The notes under the pieces: model-generated | What the model saw: the letters and a program-made list of their open reading frames with translations, nothing else | The model's database searches: none | Told to the model about the DNA's origin: nothing | Made by a program: the position numbers and the translations under genes | Assembly: GCA_036404435.1 (NCBI GenBank) | Contig: DASWZN010000068.1 | Location: forward strand, 1-64,000 | From: DASWZN01 sp036404435 | GTDB lineage: Bacteria; Acidobacteriota; Terriglobia; Bryobacterales; Bryobacteraceae | Direction of reading: 5' to 3' | DNA: 64,000 bases | Shown: positions 16,956 to 25,640 of the stretch, in pieces | How the letters are laid out: each line of letters begins with the position of its first letter | Position numbering within the stretch: the stretch's first letter is position 1

Positions 16956-19439
16956 ATGCGGACTCTATTTGACGATCTGCGGCATGCGGTGAGGCAGTGG
17001 CGCAGGGAACCGGGCGCCGCCGCCGTTGTGGTCCTAACTATGGCGCTGGGGATCGGAGTCAACACCGCCGTGTTCAGTTCCGTGAGTGGCTTCGTCCGGC
17101 CGCTCCCGGTGAGGGCGCCCGAGCAACTCACCGTGCTGGCGGCTCAGAACAAAGGCGACACCACCGGCCTCGAGAAACTCCAGTACCTGTTCTCCTATCC
17201 CGCCCTGATGGACTTCCGTCGACAGGCGAACGTTTTCTCCGATCTCCTCGGATACCAGACCAGCATCGGCGGGCTGGTCGCGGATGGCAAGGGCGGCCAG
17301 ATCCTTTACAGCCACGTCACCGACAACTATTTTTCGGCCCTCGGCATCCGGCCCGCGGCGGGGCGATTCATCCTGCCGGGCGAAGGGGACACGGCCGGAA
17401 CAGAGCCAGTGATGATGCTCGGTTACACGTACTGGCAGAAGCGCTTCGGCGGCAATCCCGGCGTGATCGGCAAGCAGGTTCGTGTGGAGGGCAAGGCGGC
17501 GACCATCGTGGGCGTGGCGCCGAAGGGCTTTCGAGGCCTGTTCCACACGCTCGACATGGACGCGTACCTGCCGCTCAGCCACGCACAGGCGGTGGGCTAT
17601 TACGGCGCATTCCGGACCGATCGCGGCCAGCGGTTCCTGACCGTGCTGGGACGTTTGAAGACCGGCGTAACCGTGAGCCAGGCGCAGAGCGCCGTGGATG
17701 TCATCGCCGGACGGCTGGCCCGCCAATACCCCGATACCGACAAGGCGCTCTCGGTCCGAGTCTTCCCGGAGACGCTGGCCAGACCCGTCCCCGTCTTCGC
17801 GAGCGTGGTCCCGCTGATCTCCGGCCTGTTCCTGGTGCTGGCGATCCTGGTGCTGGTGCTGGCGTCCATCAACGTGGCCAACGTCATGCTGGTCCGCGCG
17901 ACGGAGCGCGAGCGCGAACTGGCCATCCGCGCGGCGCTGGGCTCGGGGCGGTGGCGGCTGATCCGTCAGATGCTGGCCGAGAGCGCGGCACTGGCGGTGC
18001 TGGGGGGCCTGGCGGGGATCCTTCTGGGCGCATGGGCCAGCGCTGCGCTTGCCTCCATGCGGGTGGAGGCCGACCTCCCGGTGGTCTTCGATCCCAGTTT
18101 CGACTGGAGGGTGTTCGCCTATGCCCTGGCGTCCACGGTTCTCACGGGCCTGGCGGCCGGCCTGTGGCCCGCGTTCCGCGCCTCGCGCGCCGACGCTGGC
18201 GTGGTGCTGCACGGAGAAGGCCGGACCGCATCGGGCGGCGCGGGCCGTCAGCGGATCCGCCGGATGCTGGTGACCGTGCAGGTGGCGGGCTCATTGACGC
18301 TGCTGGTGGTCGCAGGCCTGTTCGTACGCAGCCTCGAAGGTGCGCAGCAGCAGTATCTCGGCTTCGACCCCGATCGTCTTCTGAACGTCATCATCGACCC
18401 GTCGTACGCCCGATACGACGAAGCCAGAACCAAGGAATTCTACCGCGAGCTGGGAGCGCGGGTGCGCGCGCTGGCGGGAGTCCAATCGGCGAGCTTCGCT
18501 TCGAGCGTGCCCCTGGGCTACTACAGCTACGGTGCCCTGGTTCGCACCGAGGATCATCCCGACGTTCCGGGCGTGCCGCCCCCGCTGGTGCTGCGTAACA
18601 GCGTGGACGCCGCCTACTTCGACAACCTGCGTATACCGCTCCTGCGGGGCCGCGCCTTCGGCGAGATGGACGATGAAAAGGCGCCGCCGGTCGCGATCGT
18701 GAACCAGACCATGGCGCGGCGGTTCTGGCCGGGCGCGAACCCGATCGGCAAGCGGTTTCGAGTCAGCTTCAACAACACCAACCGCCCGGAGCGGATGTGG
18801 GAGGTCGTGGGCGTGGCCCGCGATGGCAAGTACCTGGTGGCGTTGGAGAATCCGCTTCCGTACTTCTACGTGCCGCTCAAGCAGGATTTTTTGTCGCGGC
18901 GGACTCTGCAAATCCGGTCCGTGGCGCTGCCGGAGCGGCTGAGCGCGGCGGTGGAGCGCGAGATCCACGCGCTCGATCCCGAGATGCCGATCATCGAAGT
19001 CCGGACCATGCGGCAGGCGCTCCAGGGGCCAAGTGGGTTCCTGGCGCTCCGGTTCGGCGCGTTGATGGCGGGCGCCATGGGCCTTCTGGGGCTGGCGCTG
19101 GCGGTGGTGGGAGTCTACGGAGTGGTCGCGTTCGCGACGGCGAAACGCACCCGCGAGATCGGGATTCGCATGGCCCTGGGGGCCACCGCACCGGACGTGA
19201 TGGGCATGGTGCTGCGGCAGGGAGCGTGGCTGGTGGTTGCGGGCATGCTCGGCGGTCTGGCCTGCACGTACGCGGCGACGCGCGTGATGGCGCGGTTCCT
19301 GTTCTTCGTCAGCGCCACCGACCCGGTCACCTTCGCGTCGGTGACGCTGCTGCTGGGCGCGACCGCGCTCGCGGCCTGCTACGTCCCCGCGCGGCGGGCC
19401 ATGCGGGTCGATCCTTCGGTGGCGTTGAGATCCGAGTGA
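16956..19439 (+). CDS. ADOP-type (acidobacterial duplicated orphan permease) ABC permease
   Basis: 827 residues from ATG 16956. It has the ADOP double layout: an N-terminal DUF-like start (TLFDDLRHAVRQWRREPG), helix ALGIGVNTAVFSS, first MacB_PCD domain, three-helix FtsX block containing NVANVMLVRATERERELAIRAALG, an internal helix after the linker RQRIRRMLVTVQV, second MacB_PCD, and a second FtsX block with VVAFATAKRTREIGIRMALG. The ending RRAMRVDPSVALRSE is typical. These proteins are large-scale paralogous families in Acidobacteriota and are usually found without an ATPase, as here. Proposed roles are macrolide or peptide efflux or mechanotransmission; no direct evidence in this locus. Confidence 0.92.
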   Translation: MRTLFDDLRHAVRQWRREPGAAAVVVLTMALGIGVNTAVFSSVSGFVRPLPVRAPEQLTVLAAQNKGDTTGLEKLQYLFSYPALMDFRRQANVFSDLLGYQTSIGGLVADGKGGQILYSHVTDNYFSALGIRPAAGRFILPGEGDTAGTEPVMMLGYTYWQKRFGGNPGVIGKQVRVEGKAATIVGVAPKGFRGLFHTLDMDAYLPLSHAQAVGYYGAFRTDRGQRFLTVLGRLKTGVTVSQAQSAVDVIAGRLARQYPDTDKALSVRVFPETLARPVPVFASVVPLISGLFLVLAILVLVLASINVANVMLVRATERERELAIRAALGSGRWRLIRQMLAESAALAVLGGLAGILLGAWASAALASMRVEADLPVVFDPSFDWRVFAYALASTVLTGLAAGLWPAFRASRADAGVVLHGEGRTASGGAGRQRIRRMLVTVQVAGSLTLLVVAGLFVRSLEGAQQQYLGFDPDRLLNVIIDPSYARYDEARTKEFYRELGARVRALAGVQSASFASSVPLGYYSYGALVRTEDHPDVPGVPPPLVLRNSVDAAYFDNLRIPLLRGRAFGEMDDEKAPPVAIVNQTMARRFWPGANPIGKRFRVSFNNTNRPERMWEVVGVARDGKYLVALENPLPYFYVPLKQDFLSRRTLQIRSVALPERLSAAVEREIHALDPEMPIIEVRTMRQALQGPSGFLALRFGALMAGAMGLLGLALAVVGVYGVVAFATAKRTREIGIRMALGATAPDVMGMVLRQGAWLVVAGMLGGLACTYAATRVMARFLFFVSATDPVTFASVTLLLGATALAACYVPARRAMRVDPSVALRSE

Positions 19440-19460
19440 AGCAACCCCTCCGGGCCGCTG

Positions 19461-19466
19461 TATAAT
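19461..19466 (+). promoter_or_regulatory. infA: Putative -10 element for infA
   Basis: TATAAT, 110 nt upstream of the infA ATG; a ribosome-binding site AGGAGGAC lies at 19568-19575. This would give a long leader for infA, in contrast to its neighbours. Confidence 0.45.
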
Positions 19467-19576
19467 CGAAGTACGTTTGAAGCTTCAGGTCGGACAGAAT
19501 ACCGGCGCCGAGTTGCCCGAACCGCCCCCGGTTCGAGCGGGGCCGGCTACACCCACCATTCATCGCCAGGAGGACA

Positions 19577-19795
19577 ATGAGCAAGGAAGACAGTATTGAA
19601 GTGACCGGAACGGTCGTCGAGAAGTTTCCCGCTGGTCAGTTCAGCGTGCAGTTGGATCAAGAGCGTATCGTATTGGCCCACCTGGCCGGAAAGCTGCGCA
19701 GGAACCGCATCCGCGTGCTGGCCGGCGACCGAGTGACTTTGGAACTCTCACCCTATGATTTGACCAAAGGTCGAATCACCTACCGGCACAAATAG
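19577..19795 (+). CDS. infA: Translation initiation factor IF-1
   Basis: 72 residues, the exact usual length. The S1-like OB-fold is recognised by MSKEDSIEVTGTVVEKFP, FSVQLDQERIVLAHLAGKLRRNRIRVLAGDRV and LSPYDLTKGRITYRHK. It binds the 30S A-site region and works with IF-2 and IF-3 in initiation. A consensus AGGAGG precedes the ATG. The gene stands alone rather than inside a ribosomal protein operon. Many acidobacterial genomes may carry more than one infA; whether this is the only copy cannot be judged here. Confidence 0.97.
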   Translation: MSKEDSIEVTGTVVEKFPAGQFSVQLDQERIVLAHLAGKLRRNRIRVLAGDRVTLELSPYDLTKGRITYRHK

Positions 19796-19860
19796 CCCGC
19801 CTTCTCCGCTCGATCCCTCCGCGCCGGTGGCGTACTGCCGGTCTGGTTGGCGCCTAACCC

Positions 19861-19957
19861 CGCTCCCTGACGGTCGCGGTTCGGTGCTCCCGCGCGCCTT
19901 AGCCGCTCTGTCCGCCGGGGAGCACAATCGCACCGAACCGGGCGCGTAAGCAAGCGG
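19861..19957. repeat. REP-like intergenic repeat (GGTTCGGTGC family), copy 1
   Basis: Two modules face each other: one reading into CGGTTCGGTGC (19861-19887) and one starting GCACCGAACCG (19930-19957), about 40 nt apart. The same modules recur at 45034-45111 and, as one module, at 53645-53672. They can pair as a long stem. Confidence 0.75.
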
Positions 19958-20005
19958 ATGCAACAGCCGAGCGGCTGAAGTTGCCGGCGTGCTAAAACAG
20001 GAAGG

Positions 20006-21145
20006 TTGCCCCCTCAGAGCCCGCGCGTTGTCCTGTTTGTCTTCGGTACCAGGCCGGAAGCGATCAAGCTCTGTCCGGTCGTCCGGCACCTTCGTAGCCG
20101 TCCCGAGTATGCGGTGAAGGTGTGCGTCACGGCCCAGCACCGGGCCCTGCTCGATCAGGTGCTGGCGGCGTTCGAGGTCGTGCCGGATTACGATCTCGAT
20201 ATCATGCAGCCCAACCAGACGCTCTCGCAATCCACCTCGCGGATTCTGGCCGCCCTGGAACCCGTCTTAGAGTCCGCACGTCCCAATATCGTTCTGGTTC
20301 AGGGGGATACGACAACGACCCTGTGCGGCGCGCTGGCCGGTTTCTACCACCGCGTCCCGGTGGGACACGTGGAGGCGGGACTGCGAACCTGGGACCTGTC
20401 GCAGCCGTTTCCCGAGGAGATGAACCGGGTCCTGGCGACGCGGGTCACCTCGTTGCACTTTGCTGCAACCGATTGGGCGGCGTCGAATCTGTATGCTGAG
20501 GGTGTACCGCGGGAGCGCGTGGCGGTGACGGGCAACACGGGGATCGACGCGGTCCTGTACGTTAGGGATAAGCTGGTAGCAGGGGCGCTGCACGGGCCGG
20601 AGTGGCCGCAACTGGATCCTGCGAAGAAGCTGATCGTCGTCACCGCGCACCGGCGCGAGAGCTTTGGAGAGGGTTTTGTGCGGATCTGCTCGGCACTGGC
20701 GCGCCTCGCGGAGCGGCCGGATGTCCAGATCGTTTATCCGGTGCACCCGAACCCCAACGTTCGGGAGCCGGTGGAGAAGTACCTGTCCGGCCGGAGGAAC
20801 ATCGTTCTCGTCGAGCCACTGGAATATGTGCCCTTTGTGGATCTCATGCGGCGCGCATACTTGTTGATCACGGATTCGGGAGGGGTTCAGGAAGAAGGAC
20901 CCTCACTGGGCAAACCGATCCTGGTTCTGCGCGAGAAAACCGAGCGGCCTGAAGCAGTTGAGGCAGGAACGGTGAAACTGGTCGGCACCGACGAGGCGTG
21001 TATCCTTGCCGAGGCCGGCCGCTTGCTTGAGGACCGGGACGAATACGAGCGCATGGCGCGCGTTCACAACCCATACGGCGATGGGCGCGCCAGCTCCCGG
21101 ATTGGAGACCTAATCCTCTCATTTCTAACGGAATATTCTGGGTAG
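20006..21145 (+). CDS. wecB: UDP-N-acetylglucosamine 2-epimerase (non-hydrolysing)
   Basis: 379 residues. Family signatures: FGTRPEAIKLCPV at the N-terminus, VQGDTTTTL, GHVEAGLRT, PEEMNR, VTAHRRESFGEG, YPVHPNPNV, and LITDSGGVQEEGPSLGKPILVLREKTERPE. It interconverts UDP-GlcNAc and UDP-ManNAc for envelope polysaccharides. The only usable start codon in frame is TTG 20006, because a stop lies at 19976 and no ATG or GTG is near; the AGGAAGG directly touches the TTG, so initiation may be weak or unusual. No other polysaccharide genes are adjacent. The preceding repeat may separate it from infA. Confidence 0.95.
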   Translation: MPPQSPRVVLFVFGTRPEAIKLCPVVRHLRSRPEYAVKVCVTAQHRALLDQVLAAFEVVPDYDLDIMQPNQTLSQSTSRILAALEPVLESARPNIVLVQGDTTTTLCGALAGFYHRVPVGHVEAGLRTWDLSQPFPEEMNRVLATRVTSLHFAATDWAASNLYAEGVPRERVAVTGNTGIDAVLYVRDKLVAGALHGPEWPQLDPAKKLIVVTAHRRESFGEGFVRICSALARLAERPDVQIVYPVHPNPNVREPVEKYLSGRRNIVLVEPLEYVPFVDLMRRAYLLITDSGGVQEEGPSLGKPILVLREKTERPEAVEAGTVKLVGTDEACILAEAGRLLEDRDEYERMARVHNPYGDGRASSRIGDLILSFLTEYSG

Positions 21146-21205
21146 TTCGACGCAGAAACTACCAGGAATTTCGCCTCGGGAAGGGGCAGGTAGCATGGCT
21201 GCGGA

Positions 21206-21211
21206 TATAAT
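21206..21211 (+). promoter_or_regulatory. Putative -10 element of the AAA-receiver gene
   Basis: TATAAT inside the longest version of the ORF. A transcript from here would use ATG 21237, which has AGGGGAAG at a good distance, rather than ATG 21195. Confidence 0.4.
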
Positions 21212-21236
21212 GGGGCCAGAAGGGGAAGCTGTCGAG

Positions 21237-22673
21237 ATGAAAACTCCGGGGAGTGCTGGGAAGGCCAGGAAACCCGCCGCCGAGTCGCCGAACGACCTGG
21301 TGACCCTGCTCTCGCAGAAGGTCATCGGACAGCCGGCGGCGATGAAATACATCGTCCCGTACGTCGAAATGTACCAGGCGGGACTCTCGCCCGAGGGCCG
21401 GCCCGCGGGCGTGTTCCTGCTGCTGGGACCGACCGGCACGGGCAAGACCAAGACCGTGGAAGCGCTGGCCGATGTTCTGCATGGCAGCGAGAAGAACGTC
21501 CTGAAGATCGATTGCGGCGAGTACCAGATGGAGCACGAGGTGGCCAAGCTGATCGGCGCCCCTCCGGGCTACCTGGGCCATCGCGAGACGCAGCCCATGC
21601 TGACCCAGCAGAAGCTGAACGCGGTCACCAGCGACAAGTGCACGCTGGCCATCATTCTGTTCGACGAGATCGAGAAGGCCGCTCCTTCCATGGTGCGCCT
21701 GCTGCTGGGCATCCTGGACCGCGCCAACCTGCGCCTGGGCGACAATACCTCGGTCAACTTCGAGAACAGCCTCATCTTCCTCACCAGCAACCTGGGCGCG
21801 CGGGAGATGATGAAGGAGCTGCATCCCGAATTCGGCTTCCAGGCGGGTGCGGCGCGCGTTGACCGTGCGGACATGTTCAGCAAGCTCGAGAGCATCGCGC
21901 TGGTTTCGGTTCGCAAGAAGTTCTCCCCGGAATTCGTCAACCGCATCGATGCCGTGATTACCTACCAGCCGCTCGACCACGAATCGCTGGCGACGATCCT
22001 CGACCAGCAGATGGCGGAGTTGCAGCGGCACGTCAACACGCGCCTGGGCGACCGCTACTTCAACATCGAGGTGCCGTTCGAGAGCCGGCAGTTCCTGCTG
22101 CGCAAGGGGACCAGCCCCGAGTACGGTGCACGCGAGCTCAAACGCACCATACACCGGCATCTGACCCAGCCGCTGGCGACCAAGGTGGCTTCGGGGCAGA
22201 TCGAGCCGGGCGCGCGCGTGCGCGTGGAGCTGGCCGAAGACAAGGAGAGCCTGATCATCCGCTCACTGGACCAGGGCGCGGTGCGCGCTCCGCAGCATCC
22301 CACGGTGTTGCTGGTGGACGATAACCGCGACCTGCTGCGGTTCCTGGAGCGCCTCATGGCGCAAGCGGGGTGGCGGCTGCTCACGGCGGAATCCGCGCAG
22401 CAGGCGAACGAGGTTGTCGCGCGGCAAACTCCTAATGCCGCCTTGCTCGATTACCTTCTGCCGGACGGCAACGGCGTCGAGCTGGGCGTCCTGCTACAGA
22501 GGAAATCGCCCGGCGTTCAGGTGATCATGATGACCGGGGCGCAGCTCACCCCCGAAGAGGAAGCGATCTGCCAGGAGTACGACTTCCCCATCTTGCGCAA
22601 GCCGTTCCTGGCGAACGACGTTCTGAACCTGATCCGCGCGCGGCTGTTCCGTTCTTCGGCGGCTTCGGTATAG
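21237..22673 (+). CDS. ClpB-type AAA+ ATPase fused to a C-terminal receiver domain
   Basis: 478 residues from ATG 21237 (ATG 21195 would add 14). Residues about 20-345 form a single ClpA/ClpB D2-like module: Walker A GPTGTGKT (64-71), pore loop in GAPPGYLGHRE (about 108-118), Walker B IILFDEIEKA (about 139-148), sensor-1 region FLTSNLGAREMM, NRIDAVITYQPL, and the D2-small domain ending YGARELKRTIHRH. Residues about 355-478 are a CheY-like receiver with VLLVDDNRDLL, acceptor Asp in ALLDYLLPDGNG, MMTG and RKPF. The ATPase presumably forms a hexamer that threads proteins, and the receiver may switch it on phosphorylation. No N-domain, D1 or adaptor domain is present. Monocistronic; its kinase is not evident. 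Confidence 0.88.
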   Translation: MKTPGSAGKARKPAAESPNDLVTLLSQKVIGQPAAMKYIVPYVEMYQAGLSPEGRPAGVFLLLGPTGTGKTKTVEALADVLHGSEKNVLKIDCGEYQMEHEVAKLIGAPPGYLGHRETQPMLTQQKLNAVTSDKCTLAIILFDEIEKAAPSMVRLLLGILDRANLRLGDNTSVNFENSLIFLTSNLGAREMMKELHPEFGFQAGAARVDRADMFSKLESIALVSVRKKFSPEFVNRIDAVITYQPLDHESLATILDQQMAELQRHVNTRLGDRYFNIEVPFESRQFLLRKGTSPEYGARELKRTIHRHLTQPLATKVASGQIEPGARVRVELAEDKESLIIRSLDQGAVRAPQHPTVLLVDDNRDLLRFLERLMAQAGWRLLTAESAQQANEVVARQTPNAALLDYLLPDGNGVELGVLLQRKSPGVQVIMMTGAQLTPEEEAICQEYDFPILRKPFLANDVLNLIRARLFRSSAASV

Positions 22674-22690
22674 ACGGGGACGGCGCGGGC

Positions 22691-23746
22691 TCAATGCCCG
22701 CTGGCCGAGGACTCCCAGCTCTCGCTCACGCTGCGGCGGCCGGGAAGAAAAACTTCCAGCCGGAATCGGACGCGATCGCTGAGCTGGTGATAGGCCACGG
22801 CGCCGTGCCGCAGTTGCTCCGCGCTCAGATCGAGCGTGCGGCTCTGACCCACGTCCGAGATCAGCAGGCTTCCGCGCTCGGCCGCGGCGATCGGCCGTGC
22901 CTGGCGGTCCCAGGTCAGGTGCAGGTTGTCTCCGTACTGCAAGACCAGGAGCGAGAGCGCATAGGGGTCGCGGGGCGGCGGCGCCGCTCGTGGAGCCACC
23001 TTGTCGATCTGCCGCCCGGCCGCGTACCCGCTCAGATACGCGATCAAACACCACGCCGCCAACAGGAAGACCCGCAGCGGCGCCTGCACCCACCGCGACG
23101 GCCACAGAGGTCTTCGGGAAGCCGCAGGGGGCGCGACGTCCACTTCCTCGATCGCCGGCTCCGGCGGAGCGAGAACTTCCGGCGCGGCGGCCGCATCCCG
23201 GCTGGCACGCCTGGGGATCGAGAACTCGATGGCGGCTGAGGCGGGCTGGGTCTGCGCGTCCTCCCAGAAGAAGAATGCCGCCCGGCTCGGCCGCAGGAGG
23301 CGCGGCTTTATGAGCAGCACCAGGTCCGCCCCTTCTGGAAAGAACTCCGCCAACTGCAGGTCGTCACTATCCACGCTGAGGCCGCGGCGGGTGTGCGTGC
23401 GAAAGAATCCGACCGCGTGGATCTCCGCCTCGGTGCTGGAGCCGTATTGGACCAGGGCATGGCGGAGCGCCTGCTTTTCATCCTCCGAGAGCGCGTACGA
23501 CGGCCCGAACAAGTGCTCGCATGGCAGCTCGACGCAGGCCTCGATCCGCACGGTGACGATTCCCTCCACGGTCACCCTGCCGAGGAGGATGCCGCCCACC
23601 TCGGGACGGCGCAGCGGAATCAGGCCTCGTCTTCCTTCGAGGAGAATCGCTCCCGAAACGGCGCGGGAGAGATAGACCGCCATGGGCTTGCCGGGAACCT
23701 CCCAATGCTGATAGAGAGCGTCCTCGGCACCTGCGAGCGTCTGCAT
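22691..23746 (-). CDS. Single-pass membrane protein with degenerate JAMM/MPN-like domain
   Basis: 351 residues. Residues about 20-150 resemble a Mov34/MPN fold: RPEVGGILLGRV (48-58), then AVGFFRTHTRRGLSVDSDDLQ (111-131), which aligns with the H-x-H-P-x-x-S-x-x-D zinc motif but has Arg instead of the first His. After an Ala/Pro-rich linker, one transmembrane helix (about 224-243) precedes a C-terminal domain with DNLHLTWDRQARPI and GAVAYHQLSDRVRF strands, possibly fibronectin-like. The orientation suggests a cytoplasmic MPN part and an external domain. It is convergent with the AAA-receiver gene, 17 nt apart. Fold assignment is inference; function unknown. Confidence 0.6.
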   Translation of the reverse strand: MQTLAGAEDALYQHWEVPGKPMAVYLSRAVSGAILLEGRRGLIPLRRPEVGGILLGRVTVEGIVTVRIEACVELPCEHLFGPSYALSEDEKQALRHALVQYGSSTEAEIHAVGFFRTHTRRGLSVDSDDLQLAEFFPEGADLVLLIKPRLLRPSRAAFFFWEDAQTQPASAAIEFSIPRRASRDAAAAPEVLAPPEPAIEEVDVAPPAASRRPLWPSRWVQAPLRVFLLAAWCLIAYLSGYAAGRQIDKVAPRAAPPPRDPYALSLLVLQYGDNLHLTWDRQARPIAAAERGSLLISDVGQSRTLDLSAEQLRHGAVAYHQLSDRVRFRLEVFLPGRRSVSESWESSASGH

Positions 23747-23784
23747 ACTTTAAGTTGACTATCGTAACTCAAGTTGACAGAAGA

Positions 23785-23800
23785 CAGGCGGAAGCGCCTG
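23785..23800. repeat. Palindromic repeat (CAGGC family)
   Basis: CAGGCG and CGCCTG around GAAG, followed by CCCCAC as in the other copies. It lies in the gap between the JAMM-like gene start and the 3' end of the substrate-binding protein gene. AAGTTGAC is repeated directly at 23752 and 23770 beside it. Confidence 0.6.
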
Positions 23801-23809
23801 CCCCACGCT

Positions 23810-25636
23810 CTACCGCGGGTCGCCCTTCGAGTCGAAGCGTGCGCCCGAAGCCAGCGCTGCGCGCAGGCGGCCGCGATTGGGGCCGGATTTTTCCGCCGCC
23901 TCGATCATCGAACGCAACGCGTCGCCGATCGAGGTCTCCGCGGGCAGGCGGAAGATCCAGGGGATATTGACCGCGGTGAGCGACTTGTCGGAGGAGATCG
24001 CAATCAGCGGGACGAAGCTCTTGATGGCAAGCTGCTCGGCCAGGTGGCTCGTATTCCGGTCGGTCGAGATCACGCCGATGGTGCTCGGCTCGTAGATCAG
24101 GTTCACCAACTCGGTCGACGACTGGCCCCAGGGAGTATTGGCGGCGATGGGCACCACCTCATAGCGGCCGTGGTACGGTTCGAGCACGCTCGCCAGTGCG
24201 AGAGCCGCCTTGTCCGCGCCGGGCCCGAACAGGCCGATGCGCAGCGGGCCGGAGGGCGCATCCGCCAGCTCCGGGCCGTTGTATTCGACCCCGTTCTCGC
24301 CCACGCGCGCGTACTCCTTCTTCATGGGATAGCGCCGGTACTCGAGCTTGCCTTGCTTCGCGGTGGCCAGGTACAGCGGCACGATGTTCTTGCAGTTGGG
24401 GTCGAAAACCATGTCGCCCGTCACGCCCTTGTAGTGTTCGAGACCGGTGAGCGCGTCGCGGATCTGGCCGCGGTTCAGGCCCGCCTTGCAGATGGCCTCG
24501 AGCAGGATGCGCATGGTGTCGTAGCCGAGCGAAGCGAACGCTTCCGGCTCCTTGCCGAACTTCTTCTCGAAGCGCTGTTTGAAGGCCACCCACGCCGGAT
24601 CGTCGCGGGTTGGATCGAACGGGTAAACGGCCTCGAAGCCTTCCGCGGCGTCGCCGGCGGTTTCGAACAAGCCCGGCCCGATGGTCCGGAAGCTGCCGAA
24701 AGCCCGCTGCTTCATCCCCATGGCGCGCATCTGCTTGAGCGCGGTGCCCGCTTCCTTCGCGTCGCCCCAGATGACGATGCCGTCCACGCGCGACTCGTTG
24801 ATGATGCGCAACTGGCGCTGGAAGTCCATGTCCCCCGGCATCCATTTCTGCTCGATCACAACGGGGTGGCCCATCCGCCGCGAGACGTCCTTGAACTTCA
24901 ATACGCCGAAGCGGCCGTAGCGGGAGTTGACGCGCAGCAGGGCGATGCGCTCGAGACCCAGATCCGTGTAGATGCGGCGCGCCAGCGTGTAACCTTGCAC
25001 GCGATCGTCCTGGATGGTGGTCAGGTACCAGGGGATGATGGTCTCGGGAATGGTGGGGTCGGTGGAAGCGCCGTTGACGATCGGCACCTCGGCCTTCAGG
25101 CTGACGCGCAGCGCGATGTGCGTGGAATCGGCACTGATGGAGCCGAGCATGGCCCAGACCTTCTCGTCGTACGCCATCTTGACGATTTCGTTCGACGACG
25201 CGCCCCACACGGCCTGATCGTTGTGGATCATCAGCTTGAAGGGCTTGCCGCCGTAGCCGCCGGAGGCGTTGGCCTCCTCGATGGCAAGCTGCACGCCGGC
25301 CAGCATCATCCTGCCCAGCGGCTCTTCGGGGTGGTTTTCGATGGGGCCCAGAAACCCGATGCGGACCTCGTCGACGTCGGAGGGCTTCAGCGTGGGAACG
25401 TCGCGGGCCGCGCCATTGTACTCGATCAGCTTGGTGTAGAACTCGTAATAGGGCTCACCCGCCTTGTCGCCGAACTTCGCGTACGGCTGCATGTCGTCGG
25501 GCGTATCGGCGTAGGGCCTCAGCTCGCGATTCTTCGGGGGGCCCGGCGGATTCACGCCGCAGGAACATGGACCAGCGAGCCCTTGCGCCCACATCAGCGC
25601 CGGCGCCAGGGCCAACAACCACCCGGCTGGCTTCAT
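23810..25636 (-). CDS. Periplasmic-binding protein, branched-chain amino acid (LivJ) type, enlarged
   Basis: 608 residues. Signal peptide at residues 1-21 (LLALAPALMWAQG), followed by Cys residues in GPCSCG. Residues about 90-420 form a type-I periplasmic-binding fold: VRIGFLGPIENHPEEP, LGRMMLAGVQLAIEEANA, MLGSISADSTHIALRVSLKAEVPIVNGAS, ERIALLRVNSRYGRFG, and FASLGYDTMRILLEAI. A second, shorter block (about 465-608) begins PLRIGLFGPGADKAALALASVL and repeats half of the fold. LivJ-type proteins bind amino acids or small amides, but in acidobacteria free-standing forms occur without ABC permeases, as here. The RidA gene lies 4 nt upstream in the same operon. Confidence 0.85.
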   Translation of the reverse strand: MKPAGWLLALAPALMWAQGLAGPCSCGVNPPGPPKNRELRPYADTPDDMQPYAKFGDKAGEPYYEFYTKLIEYNGAARDVPTLKPSDVDEVRIGFLGPIENHPEEPLGRMMLAGVQLAIEEANASGGYGGKPFKLMIHNDQAVWGASSNEIVKMAYDEKVWAMLGSISADSTHIALRVSLKAEVPIVNGASTDPTIPETIIPWYLTTIQDDRVQGYTLARRIYTDLGLERIALLRVNSRYGRFGVLKFKDVSRRMGHPVVIEQKWMPGDMDFQRQLRIINESRVDGIVIWGDAKEAGTALKQMRAMGMKQRAFGSFRTIGPGLFETAGDAAEGFEAVYPFDPTRDDPAWVAFKQRFEKKFGKEPEAFASLGYDTMRILLEAICKAGLNRGQIRDALTGLEHYKGVTGDMVFDPNCKNIVPLYLATAKQGKLEYRRYPMKKEYARVGENGVEYNGPELADAPSGPLRIGLFGPGADKAALALASVLEPYHGRYEVVPIAANTPWGQSSTELVNLIYEPSTIGVISTDRNTSHLAEQLAIKSFVPLIAISSDKSLTAVNIPWIFRLPAETSIGDALRSMIEAAEKSGPNRGRLRAALASGARFDSKGDPR

Positions 25637-25640
25637 GCGC

